Origin: an uncultured bacterium
Lineage (GTDB): Bacteria; Hydrogenedentota; Hydrogenedentia; Hydrogenedentales; Hydrogenedentaceae
Length of the DNA: 64,000 nt
NCBI GenBank assembly: GCA_937124615.1
Contig: CAKZKR010000108.1
Location: 1 to 64,000, forward strand
Direction: 5' to 3'
This document shows positions 8,471-16,809 of this stretch, piece by piece. How positions within the stretch are numbered: the first letter of the stretch is position 1; each line of letters begins with the position of its first letter. The notes beneath the pieces were generated by a model. That model was not told the DNA's origin, searched no databases, and was given only the letters and a program-made list of their open reading frames with translations. The position numbers and the translations under genes were made by a program.

Positions 8471-9864
8471 TGTCAAAAGTCCATTTTTCGGGTATTGGCG
8501 GAACAGCAATGATAGGGGGGGCCTATATAGCGAAGGCATTGGGTCATGAAGTGAGAGGAAGTGATAATCCTCTATATCCACCTACATCACTATTGACAAA
8601 AATGTTAAATGTGCCGATATATGAGGGATATGATTCAAAAAACTTAGGATGGAATCCAGATTATGTAATTATAGGAAATGCTTTGAGTAGGGGTAATAAA
8701 GAAGTAGAGGCTGTTTTGAACAATAACATTCCCTATTACAGTCTACCAGAATGGTTAAAACAAAATGTTCTATTTCATCGGAAGAATATCGTTGTTACAG
8801 GGACTCACGGGAAAACTACGACTACTTCCTTAATTGCATGGATACTGAAATATGCAGGTTATGACCCTGGATTTTTAATAGGGGGATTCCCAATAAACTT
8901 TGAAATACCTGCCTATTTAGGTCAAAAAGGTTCTTATTTTGTGATAGAAGGTGATGAATACGATACTGCTTTTTTCGATAAACGTGCGAAATTTTTACAT
9001 TACTTACCTCATATATTGGTTGTAACATCTCTGGAATATGACCACAGTGATATATACAATAATCTTGATGAGATAGAAAAAGCATTTCGAATGCTTCTAA
9101 GAATAACTCCATCAAAAGGGTTGGTCGTGTTGTGTCAGGATAATCATGCTAATGTGTTAAAAGAACATTGTTACTGTCCCTATCAACTATATGGAACTTC
9201 GGAAGGGTCTCATTGGCGAGTAAAAACAGAGATAAAGTATGAAGATAACAAAATGAGGGTATATATCTATTATAAAAATAAAGAATTATGTGTGATTAAT
9301 ACAAACCTTTTTGGTATGCATAATGCATTAAATATTTTATCTGCTGTTGCAGTAACACATTCAATTGGAGTATCTATAAATGATATTATCCAAGGGATTG
9401 AAGGATTTAAGGGTATTAAAAGAAGACAGGAGGTTTTTTTAGAGGTTGACAGTAGAATATTTGTCGATGATTTTGCACACCACCCTACCGCGATATATGA
9501 AACAATAAAAGCACTTAAAGCAAAATATCCAGATAAATATTTAGTGGCAATATTTGAACCCCGTTCCAATACAACCGTAACGAATATATTTCAAAATGAA
9601 ATAGCAGAATCCCTTTTAATAGCGGATGAGATATGGTTGACACCTATTTATAGAGAGGAGAAGATCCCTGAAGAAAGGAGGTTAGATAAGCAAGCAATAA
9701 TACAATTTCACAATAATAGAGGAAAAGTCAGTAAATGGGCCGAGAATTTTGATGAAATATTCAATTATATAACTACTGATTTAAAGAAAAATGCCGTTGT
9801 TGTTTTTATGAGTAATGGAGCATGTGGAAACCTGAGGGAGAGGATAATTAATTATTATAGGTAA
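8470..9864 (+). CDS. mpl: UDP-N-acetylmuramate:L-Ala-gamma-D-Glu-meso-DAP ligase
   Basis: Mpl joins recycled tripeptide to UDP-MurNAc in peptidoglycan recycling. The start motif VHFSGIGGTAMIGGAYIAKALGHEV is the Mpl form of the Mur N-terminal domain. The ATP loop is VTGTHGKTTTTSL near residue 112. The central domain has EGDEYDTAFFDKR. The C-terminal domain starts after the VDDFAHHPTAI segment. At 464 residues, length is normal. The cell wall therefore probably contains meso-DAP. Only a weak AAGG precedes the ATG, and a perfect inverted repeat ends on the start codon. This suggests regulated translation or transcription. Confidence 0.93.
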   Translation: MSKVHFSGIGGTAMIGGAYIAKALGHEVRGSDNPLYPPTSLLTKMLNVPIYEGYDSKNLGWNPDYVIIGNALSRGNKEVEAVLNNNIPYYSLPEWLKQNVLFHRKNIVVTGTHGKTTTTSLIAWILKYAGYDPGFLIGGFPINFEIPAYLGQKGSYFVIEGDEYDTAFFDKRAKFLHYLPHILVVTSLEYDHSDIYNNLDEIEKAFRMLLRITPSKGLVVLCQDNHANVLKEHCYCPYQLYGTSEGSHWRVKTEIKYEDNKMRVYIYYKNKELCVINTNLFGMHNALNILSAVAVTHSIGVSINDIIQGIEGFKGIKRRQEVFLEVDSRIFVDDFAHHPTAIYETIKALKAKYPDKYLVAIFEPRSNTTVTNIFQNEIAESLLIADEIWLTPIYREEKIPEERRLDKQAIIQFHNNRGKVSKWAENFDEIFNYITTDLKKNAVVVFMSNGACGNLRERIINYYR

Positions 9865-9873
9865 AATTTATAA

Positions 9874-10257
9874 ATGTTTTGCTTAGAGATTTTTGATGTG
9901 GTTCTCACAGTTTTACATATTAGTTTAATATTATTTTTTATATTTGGCTGGATTTATAGAAAGACAAGAAAAGTTCATTATCTTTTAGTAACTGTAATTG
10001 CTATTTCATGGTTTGTTTTGGGGTTATATAACGGTTTTGGATATTGTTTTCTTACCGATTTCCATTGGAGAATAAAAAAAGAACTTGGAGAAGGACAATT
10101 ACCGGTGTCGTTTATTAAATATATTTTAGATAAAGTTACGGGAAAAAGTTTTAATGATATATTTGTCGACTATCTTACTTTAACATTTTTTATCTTTGTT
10201 TTTATTGCCTCAACTTACTTATATTTACAAGATGAAATAAGAAAGAGTAAAAAATAG
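9874..10257 (+). CDS. DUF2784-like small membrane protein
   Basis: This 127-residue protein has four likely membrane helices, at about residues 7-25, 33-50, 55-65 and 100-118. The segments TVLHISLILFF, GLYNGFGYC and LTDFHW match the DUF2784 family of small polytopic proteins, whose function is unknown. The start lies nine bases after the mpl stop, with its weak ribosome site overlapping that stop, so it probably shares mpl's transcript. An envelope-related role is suggested only by position. Confidence 0.7.
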   Translation: MFCLEIFDVVLTVLHISLILFFIFGWIYRKTRKVHYLLVTVIAISWFVLGLYNGFGYCFLTDFHWRIKKELGEGQLPVSFIKYILDKVTGKSFNDIFVDYLTLTFFIFVFIASTYLYLQDEIRKSKK

Positions 10258-10349
10258 GTAAAGAAAAACCTTTTAGAAAAATATCTTTCGAGAATAATAT
10301 AATAAGGATGTCAATCCCCAGAAACAAATAATTTTTAAGAGGATTTTTT

Positions 10350-11672
10350 ATGCCATTAGTTAGAGGTTTTCGGGCATTACGATATAACGCTGATAGGATA
10401 AAAGACTTTAGTAATGTAATAACACCTCCTTATGACATTATAACCCCAGAAATAAGGGAATGTCTTGCCAAGAGAAGTGAGTATAACTTTGTACATCTTG
10501 ATCTGCCAGTTGAGGATGAATATAAAACAAAATATGAAAAAGCCAGTGAGTTGTTTAAGGAATGGCAGGAGAAAAAAATACTTATTCGTGAGGGACAGAA
10601 AAGTGCCTATTGGCTTCGTCAGAGGTTTACAGATGTTCGAGGTATTCAAATGGAGAGGATTACACTTTTAGCACTTACAGAAATACCGGATGAGAAAGAG
10701 AAAAAATCAAAAATTTTACCTCATGAGAGAACATTTAATAAACCTGTTGAAGATAGAATTTCCTTATTAAAAGCAACAAATGCTCAGTTAAGCCCTGTTT
10801 TTTTCATCTTTCCTGATAAAGAAAAAATGCTACATCGGTATTTTGTAAAATATGTTCAAGATAAAGGGAAACTTCCTGATATTAGTGTCGTTACTATTGA
10901 TGGGGTATTAAATGAACTGTGGCTGATAGAATGGAATGAAGAATTAACATCTTTATTTGAGAATAAAACTTTATATATTGCAGATGGGCATCATAGATTT
11001 CAAACCGCAAGGAAAGTTTGGGAGGAGAAGAAAAAAAATATTAATGAAAGTACAGAATGTTCTATTGAACCCTATCGTTATGTTTTAACAGGTTTTGTCG
11101 CATTTGAAGACCCCGGACTTGTGATATATGCTCCCCATCGTGTTATTAATAATCTAAAAGATTTAGATTATGATTTATTTTTTGAAAAAATTAAAGAATA
11201 CTTTTACATAACACAAGTTGAAGAAAATCCAGTTGAATATGTAATGAAGAAACAAAAGGAATGTGAGAATAATAACAATAAAAAATATTCACACTGTTTT
11301 GGGTTAGTTATTAAGAATAAGGGAAGATTTTTGATAGAACTAAATGATAAAGGATATGAAAGAATAACTCGTGAGGGGGAAACAAAGGCATTGCATGATG
11401 TAAATGTTTATGTTCTTCATAAACTTATAATAGAAGAAATATTAAAATTGGAAACCAACATACAATTAACGTACGAAACAAACCCCTTCCGTTGTATTGA
11501 GATGGTAGAAAAGGAAGGAGCCGAGATGACTTTTTTGATTAATCCAATATATCCTGAGGTGATAAAAGAATGTGCTGATTATGGCGAATTTATGCCACAA
11601 AAATCTACTTATTTTTTTCCAAAGATACCGAGCGGGTTGGTAATATACGAACTGACAAAAGAAAGTTTATAG
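10350..11672 (+). CDS. DUF1015 family protein
   Basis: This 440-residue protein opens with LVRGFRALRYNADR and VITPPYDIIT, the signature of DUF1015 (PF06245). The conserved IADGHHRFQTA motif lies near residue 210 and is the presumed active-site loop, resembling the ParB/Srx-type DGHHR loop of free-serine kinases. Family members often sit beside serine metabolism or HAD enzymes, but no such neighbour is present. AAGAGGA precedes the ATG. Length is normal. The biochemical role is unproven; a small-molecule kinase activity is inference. Confidence 0.85.
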   Translation: MPLVRGFRALRYNADRIKDFSNVITPPYDIITPEIRECLAKRSEYNFVHLDLPVEDEYKTKYEKASELFKEWQEKKILIREGQKSAYWLRQRFTDVRGIQMERITLLALTEIPDEKEKKSKILPHERTFNKPVEDRISLLKATNAQLSPVFFIFPDKEKMLHRYFVKYVQDKGKLPDISVVTIDGVLNELWLIEWNEELTSLFENKTLYIADGHHRFQTARKVWEEKKKNINESTECSIEPYRYVLTGFVAFEDPGLVIYAPHRVINNLKDLDYDLFFEKIKEYFYITQVEENPVEYVMKKQKECENNNNKKYSHCFGLVIKNKGRFLIELNDKGYERITREGETKALHDVNVYVLHKLIIEEILKLETNIQLTYETNPFRCIEMVEKEGAEMTFLINPIYPEVIKECADYGEFMPQKSTYFFPKIPSGLVIYELTKESL

Positions 11673-11675
11673 GTA

Positions 11676-11819
11676 TCAATTACCCATAAGCATTTTAACA
11701 ATATTACTAAGAATAGGTATATTCCAGCCGGCCATTGTTGCACCGACGCCTGCCATAATTAGTACAAACAGAACAGCAACGATACCTGCTAATACTTCGC
11801 GTAGTTTCGTCATTTTCAT
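11676..11819 (-). CDS. 47-residue single-span membrane protein
   Basis: A short frame reads from ATG at 11819 to TGA at 11676. It encodes MKMTKLREVLAGIVAVLFVL followed by more hydrophobic residues. This gives a positively charged N-terminus, one helix at about residues 9-31, and a short tail with Trp32 and a final MLMGN. A near-perfect AGGAGG (11827-11832 on the plus strand reads cctcct) lies seven bases upstream, among the best ribosome sites in the window. The protein converges with the DUF1015 gene, three bases from its stop. I do not recognise a family. Its size and charge fit a membrane-regulator peptide, a holin-like or toxin-like peptide, or a small complex subunit. Confidence 0.6.
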   Translation of the reverse strand: MKMTKLREVLAGIVAVLFVLIMAGVGATMAGWNIPILSNIVKMLMGN

Positions 11820-11859
11820 AGGGCAACCTCCTAAAATGGGATTAAGCAAAAAACTATAG

Positions 11860-12714
11860 TTATGGAAGATTACTTAAAACAGTACTTACAATCTCCATTA
11901 ACTTTTTACCATATCGGATATATGAATTATATAATTGTTCTTCACTTTCTGCTTGTTGTCCAGTATGAATTATAGCGGCCAAATGAGGTTCAATAGAGAA
12001 ACCTCCATCATAACCTGATTTTAAAAGGTCTGCAATAATCACTGGAACATAACCGTCACCCTCGCCACAAAGACAATATACATCCTCACCATTAATTTTT
12101 CTTGCATCCTTTATATGGACATATACAATGTCTTTCTTTACATTTAAGTAGTATTCCCAGGCATTTTGTCCATAAGTAACCGGATTCCCTGTATCAAAAA
12201 CTACTTTCAAAGCGGGACTATTTACTTCACCTAAAAGAATATTACTATTTTCGGAAGATAACCCTCCCCATCCACTACAATTTTCATGAACCAGTATAAC
12301 ATTGCCATCTTCTGCAATTTTTGATAGAACTTTCATTCGACGAATGGCTTCTTTTCTCCATTCATTTTCATCAAGGGGTGATTTCGGGTCATTAGGATAG
12401 CTCATGACGCGGATGAACTTTGTGTTAAGTTGTTGCATTCGAGGGATAGCCCTCTTAAGGTCATCTATATCAATTTTAGGGTCGCATGTAATCGGACGAG
12501 ACCAATTTGCTATAGCACTAGCAAAACAAGAGACTTTCATTTGATTTTTTTCCAATTCATCTTTAATATATTTAAATACCTCATCAGAAACTTGAGTAAA
12601 ATTAACTCCTTCCACCATCCTCAATTCCATATATGACCAGCTTAACTCTTTATGTGCCTGAATTTGTTTTTGAATGGTTTTGCCCGCCTCATCACTAATA
12701 CCTGAGTAAAACAT
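11860..12714 (-). CDS. Sugar phosphate isomerase/epimerase (TIM barrel, AP-endonuclease-2 fold)
   Basis: This 284-residue cytoplasmic protein has the xylose-isomerase-like TIM barrel. Likely metal or catalytic residues appear in order: VHENCSG (His-Glu), VFDTGN (Asp), VHIKD (His) and SIEPH (Glu). AAGGAG precedes the start. The next upstream gene is a Tat-exported relative, 27 bases away, so the two probably act on the same sugar or polyol in different compartments. The exact substrate (inosose, hexulose or keto-sugar) cannot be told. Confidence 0.8.
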   Translation of the reverse strand: MFYSGISDEAGKTIQKQIQAHKELSWSYMELRMVEGVNFTQVSDEVFKYIKDELEKNQMKVSCFASAIANWSRPITCDPKIDIDDLKRAIPRMQQLNTKFIRVMSYPNDPKSPLDENEWRKEAIRRMKVLSKIAEDGNVILVHENCSGWGGLSSENSNILLGEVNSPALKVVFDTGNPVTYGQNAWEYYLNVKKDIVYVHIKDARKINGEDVYCLCGEGDGYVPVIIADLLKSGYDGGFSIEPHLAAIIHTGQQAESEEQLYNSYIRYGKKLMEIVSTVLSNLP

Positions 12715-12741
12715 GTTAATCTCCTTTTTTTATTTAATAAA

Positions 12742-13650
12742 TTAAATGATACTTTTAATTATCTGTGCAGAATTTTTTATATAGCCTAATATTTCATTTT
12801 CAGATTTTGTTTTATATTCCATGTGAATAGAAATAGGTCCTTCAAAATTACCCTGTTTAATTATCATGTCGAACATTTCTTTCAAAGGGACACATCCTTT
12901 CCCTAAAGGAACCCATACCGTTTTATTGTTTTCAATAACAAAATCTTTTACTGCAAGCATTCGTATCCAGGGTAACATGGCTAAAGTATTTACTTTCCAC
13001 GCACCACCAAACCCTTCTGCTTTAACATGCCCAACATCAAAATTCGAACCTAAATTGGGAGAGTCAATCTCTTCAAACACAGAAATGAGGTCCCAAATGG
13101 GACCGCCAAAGTTATTTATTCCGCTATGATTATGATACCCAAGCACTACATTATACTTTTCTGCGAGTTTTGTTAATCCCTGTAAATCCCTTTTTACTTT
13201 TAGAATTTGCTCTACAATATCCATTTCAGCATCATATTGATGATAGCCGATACGAATATAAGATATTTTCAATTCACCTGCCGTTTTTAATATCTTTTCT
13301 GCATGAGGGTCATCCGCATTAAGTAAACGAGTAGTTAACATTACTACACCGAGGTTATTTTGGCGAAAAATCTCAACTACTTTAGGTAAATCTTCTTCCA
13401 CTCTTTCAGGAATTACATGTCCCCCTTCACGAACCGTTAAATCAACACCATCAAGACCACAGTTTTTACAAGCAATTGCCAGTTCTTCCCATTTCAGATT
13501 TTGTAGATATTTGGAAAAAACAATTATCTTGTTTGAATGTGTTTCATTTTTCTCTGATTTGTTTGGATTTGCAGTATGAGATGAAAAAGGGAACAAAAGG
13601 GAACTAACTAAGGAAGATTTTAGGAAATTTCTGCGAGATAAATTTAGCAT
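12742..13650 (-). CDS. Tat-exported sugar phosphate isomerase/epimerase-like protein
   Basis: This 302-residue TIM-barrel protein begins with a twin-arginine signal, LSRRNFLKSS, followed by a hydrophobic stretch. The barrel part has LGYHNHSG, SNFDVGHV, AVKDFV and ISIHMEY segments, matching the metal-site strands of the xylose-isomerase-like family. Its ATG overlaps the stop of the upstream hydrolase (TAATG at 13648-13652), so translation is coupled. Such secreted isomerase-like proteins are common in Planctomycetes and related groups; their substrates are mostly unknown. Confidence 0.8.
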   Translation of the reverse strand: MLNLSRRNFLKSSLVSSLLFPFSSHTANPNKSEKNETHSNKIIVFSKYLQNLKWEELAIACKNCGLDGVDLTVREGGHVIPERVEEDLPKVVEIFRQNNLGVVMLTTRLLNADDPHAEKILKTAGELKISYIRIGYHQYDAEMDIVEQILKVKRDLQGLTKLAEKYNVVLGYHNHSGINNFGGPIWDLISVFEEIDSPNLGSNFDVGHVKAEGFGGAWKVNTLAMLPWIRMLAVKDFVIENNKTVWVPLGKGCVPLKEMFDMIIKQGNFEGPISIHMEYKTKSENEILGYIKNSAQIIKSII

Positions 13651-14891
13651 TATGCGTTCTCCTCAATATTAGGTACAATTTTTGCGTTTTTATTTGACTT
13701 TTTAGTACTTACCTTTTTATATGCCTTTCCAGATAGAATAGTTTTCCTTTCTTCTTTGGTTAATGCAGTTCTATTTAGTTCTAATTTGTTCGATTTTAAT
13801 TTGTTCTCTTTATCATTAGAATGATGCAGATATTTTAAATGTTTTTCCAACCATAACCTGATAGGTTCAAATACTTCTATTTCTCCATTTTCACCAAATG
13901 CCAGGTCACAATGATTGTAGTTGTGTTTACAACCCGATTCTGTCCCAAGAATAAGCATTTCCTTATCAGTAGTTTCTAGGGAGTTATAGAACTCTTTTGC
14001 CGTCTCTAAATTTACAAATGGGTCATCAGGTGCATAAAAAAGTAAAAGAGGAACATGCAATTCTGATAAATGTTCAAGAATATCTAAATCTCCATTTAAC
14101 ATGACCCATTTTTTTTCGTTGAGCCATTGTGTCATTGTATTTAACATTTTAGTAGGTGGAGGTTCAACCATTTTACACAGGTCCCATGAAGTCATGTTAG
14201 GATTCAGGTTTGATGGGTTAACTGGAAAAACTGAATTGCCAATTTTTAAAAGTTTTAGTATGGGTATTAGCATTCTAAATAAAAGAAAAATGGTATGAGG
14301 GAATTGCCTTTGAAGTTGAATAAGAGGAGTAGGGATATTCATTTTTGTATTTACAAATCCAATAGGTGCACCTAATGTAATTCCTCCTGCGATTTTGTGA
14401 GAACCATGATGAAGAAGAAAGGCATAAAGTAACATCCCACCTAATGAATGTCCAATCCAAAAAAGATTGTTATATCCTGTCATTTTCAAAATGAAATCAA
14501 TAACCGCAGGTAAATCATATATAAGAATATCATCAAGAGAAGCATCTTTGTGTGTTTTACCAAAAGGCGGTTTTGATGATTTACAACCCCGTAAATCCAT
14601 AGTCCAACAATCAAAATTATGATTCTTTAGATAGTTAACAATACTGTGCTCTAAAGGTAGTAAAAAGTTATTCTGGTTAGAACCAAATCCATGAACGAAC
14701 AGAATTGGAATGCTTTTTTCTGAATTATTCCTAAATCTGCATAATCGGATTTCCCACAAATCTTTTGTTCGTACATAATATATTTCATTGGTCATTAATA
14801 GTTCCTGGTTTGATATGTTCCAGACAAAGTATCCATAAAAAACAATAGAAAACAAAAATAAAACAATTAAAAAAAACAAAACACCAAGCAT
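13650..14891 (-). CDS. Alpha/beta hydrolase, membrane-anchored
   Basis: This 413-residue protein has one N-terminal hydrophobic anchor (residues 1-25). A hydrolase core follows, with the oxyanion segment ILFVHGFGSNQ, the strand MDLRGCKSS and the nucleophile elbow WIGHSLGGM. The acid may be in YAPDDPFV and the His in the KHNYNHCD region, spacing that recalls PhaC or lipase-type folds. A Lys-rich C-terminal tail of about 60 residues is of unknown use. AGAGGA precedes the start. It is coupled by TAATG to the downstream Tat epimerase. The substrate could be an ester or lipid. Confidence 0.75.
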   Translation of the reverse strand: MLGVLFFLIVLFLFSIVFYGYFVWNISNQELLMTNEIYYVRTKDLWEIRLCRFRNNSEKSIPILFVHGFGSNQNNFLLPLEHSIVNYLKNHNFDCWTMDLRGCKSSKPPFGKTHKDASLDDILIYDLPAVIDFILKMTGYNNLFWIGHSLGGMLLYAFLLHHGSHKIAGGITLGAPIGFVNTKMNIPTPLIQLQRQFPHTIFLLFRMLIPILKLLKIGNSVFPVNPSNLNPNMTSWDLCKMVEPPPTKMLNTMTQWLNEKKWVMLNGDLDILEHLSELHVPLLLFYAPDDPFVNLETAKEFYNSLETTDKEMLILGTESGCKHNYNHCDLAFGENGEIEVFEPIRLWLEKHLKYLHHSNDKENKLKSNKLELNRTALTKEERKTILSGKAYKKVSTKKSNKNAKIVPNIEENA

Positions 14892-14955
14892 AAGTTTTTC
14901 CTCTTTATGTTTATTATTTTAAGACAAATACCCTAAAATATAGTAATTTAATTAG

Positions 14956-16809
14956 TCATTTGTTATGAAAATAGTGAATAATTTTATTCGCTAAAATTTT
15001 TCCAATACCGTTTATAGATAACAGTTGTTCTATTGTAGAATTCTTTAAGTTATCAATTGATTTGACTTTAGATAGGATTCTTTCGAGTTTTTTCTTCCCG
15101 ATACCGGGTATTTTAATATCACTGATTAAATCCGTTTTTAATTTTTTGCTCCTCTGGTATTTTATTGCGAAACGATGGGCCTCATCACGAATTTGCTGGA
15201 GCAATAACAGTGCAGGATTGTTTTTTGTATGGATTAAAATCGGATTTGACCTATTAGGTATAAAAAAACGGTCCTGTGTTGGTATCGTCTTGGTTCGGGA
15301 AGGTTTATTTCTGGCTTTTGCTATTCCTACACAAGATATGTTTGATAGGTTTAAATCATTAATTGTGGACAGAGCTATATTTAGTTGTCCTTTCCCTCCA
15401 TCAATAAGTAATAAATCAGGAAAGGGCATATCTGTCAAATCGCTAAATCGTCTTGTTATTGCTTCCTTGAGAGCATAGTAATCGTCATGGATGGTTTGTT
15501 TTTTTATTGAAAATTTTCTATAATGAGATTTATAAGGAGTTCCATTTTCGAAAACAACCATACCCACGACAGTACTATCTCCTTGATAAGTTGAGGCATC
15601 AAAACATTCTATTCTTTTTGGAATTCTCGGGAGGTGGAGAAATTTTTGTATTTCCTGAAGCACTATTCCTTTATTTGTTTGCAATTCTTTCTCTTCAAGG
15701 AATCTGGATTCAGCATTTTTACAGGCTAATTTTATTAATTCCTCTTTGCTCCCTCGTTTTGGGCATGAGATAACCACTTTTTTACCTGTTTTTAATATAA
15801 GCAATTCTGTTAAAGATTCAAATTCTTCAATATCTACAGGGATAAGTATCTCTTCAGGTATGGATAGCTTTTGTGTATATGTATCAAGAATTAAAGAACC
15901 TAAATACTCATTGAGGGGTATTTCTAAAGGTATGTTTAAACTAAATCTACGAGAGCCTATAAGTTTTCCCCCTTTATAAAACAAAATATAAATAATTAGA
16001 TGATTATCAGAAATATATATACCCCAAACATCAATACTATGCGACTGATTGAAGAGAAATGTTTTTTGTGGCTCCATTATTTTTCGTAACGCGAGAAGAC
16101 GGTCTCTAATGATACCAGCCTGTTCAAATTTTAATTCCTCTGATAATCTTTTTATTTGTTGTAATAACTCTTTTTCGAGAATATCTGTTTTACCTTGAAG
16201 CAAAAGAATGGCCTGCTGAATAAGTTCAGAATATTCTTTTTTGGATATTAAATTCACACAGGGAGCCAAGCAAGTCCCTAATTCAAAATATAAACAGGGA
16301 CGGGTTCTGTTCCGAAAATTGTTATCTGAACATCTCCTTAAAGGAACTATGAAATGTAATTGTTTATAGGTCTCACGAATTGTAGATGAAGAGTGGAAAG
16401 GACCAAAATAAATTGCATTATCTTTTTTAGGTTTTCGAGTAAAGGTAAGGCGTGGAAATTCTTCAGATGGATTTATTCGAAGTGATAAATAGTTTTTATC
16501 ATCTTTTAGCCTGATATTATAACGAGGTTTATACTGTTTAATGAGGGTATTCTCTAATAAAAGGGCTTCTCGCTCTGTATTAGTAACAATGTAATCAATA
16601 TTTTTTGCTTTAGAAATCAAGAAACGTATATGAAACCGTGTATCTGTATTTTGGAGGTAAGAACGAATACGAGCCTTTAAATTGTTTGCTTTACCGACAT
16701 AGATAACCTTTTTTTTATCATCATAAAAAACATAACAACCGGGTGATGTAGGAATCCCCTCAATATTAATAAGAGAATTACAAATGTTTTCTTCTTTATT
16801 GGAATTCAT
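14956..16809 (-). CDS. uvrC: Excinuclease ABC subunit C
   Basis: UvrC makes both incisions in nucleotide excision repair. The GIY-YIG nuclease is at residues 20-100 (GCYVFYDD, VIYVGKANNLKAR). A Cys cluster (RRCSDN, CLAPC) and a UVR motif (LSEELKFEQAGIIRDR) follow. The RNase H-like nuclease has ECFDAS, LLIDGGKGQL and RDEAHRFA. Two helix-hairpin-helix motifs end the protein (IPGIGKKKLERIL, INGIGKILANKI). At 617 residues it is full length. Its start lies 14 bases inside the upstream mechanosensitive-channel gene, so the two are co-transcribed. Confidence 0.96.
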   Translation of the reverse strand: MNSNKEENICNSLINIEGIPTSPGCYVFYDDKKKVIYVGKANNLKARIRSYLQNTDTRFHIRFLISKAKNIDYIVTNTEREALLLENTLIKQYKPRYNIRLKDDKNYLSLRINPSEEFPRLTFTRKPKKDNAIYFGPFHSSSTIRETYKQLHFIVPLRRCSDNNFRNRTRPCLYFELGTCLAPCVNLISKKEYSELIQQAILLLQGKTDILEKELLQQIKRLSEELKFEQAGIIRDRLLALRKIMEPQKTFLFNQSHSIDVWGIYISDNHLIIYILFYKGGKLIGSRRFSLNIPLEIPLNEYLGSLILDTYTQKLSIPEEILIPVDIEEFESLTELLILKTGKKVVISCPKRGSKEELIKLACKNAESRFLEEKELQTNKGIVLQEIQKFLHLPRIPKRIECFDASTYQGDSTVVGMVVFENGTPYKSHYRKFSIKKQTIHDDYYALKEAITRRFSDLTDMPFPDLLLIDGGKGQLNIALSTINDLNLSNISCVGIAKARNKPSRTKTIPTQDRFFIPNRSNPILIHTKNNPALLLLQQIRDEAHRFAIKYQRSKKLKTDLISDIKIPGIGKKKLERILSKVKSIDNLKNSTIEQLLSINGIGKILANKIIHYFHNK

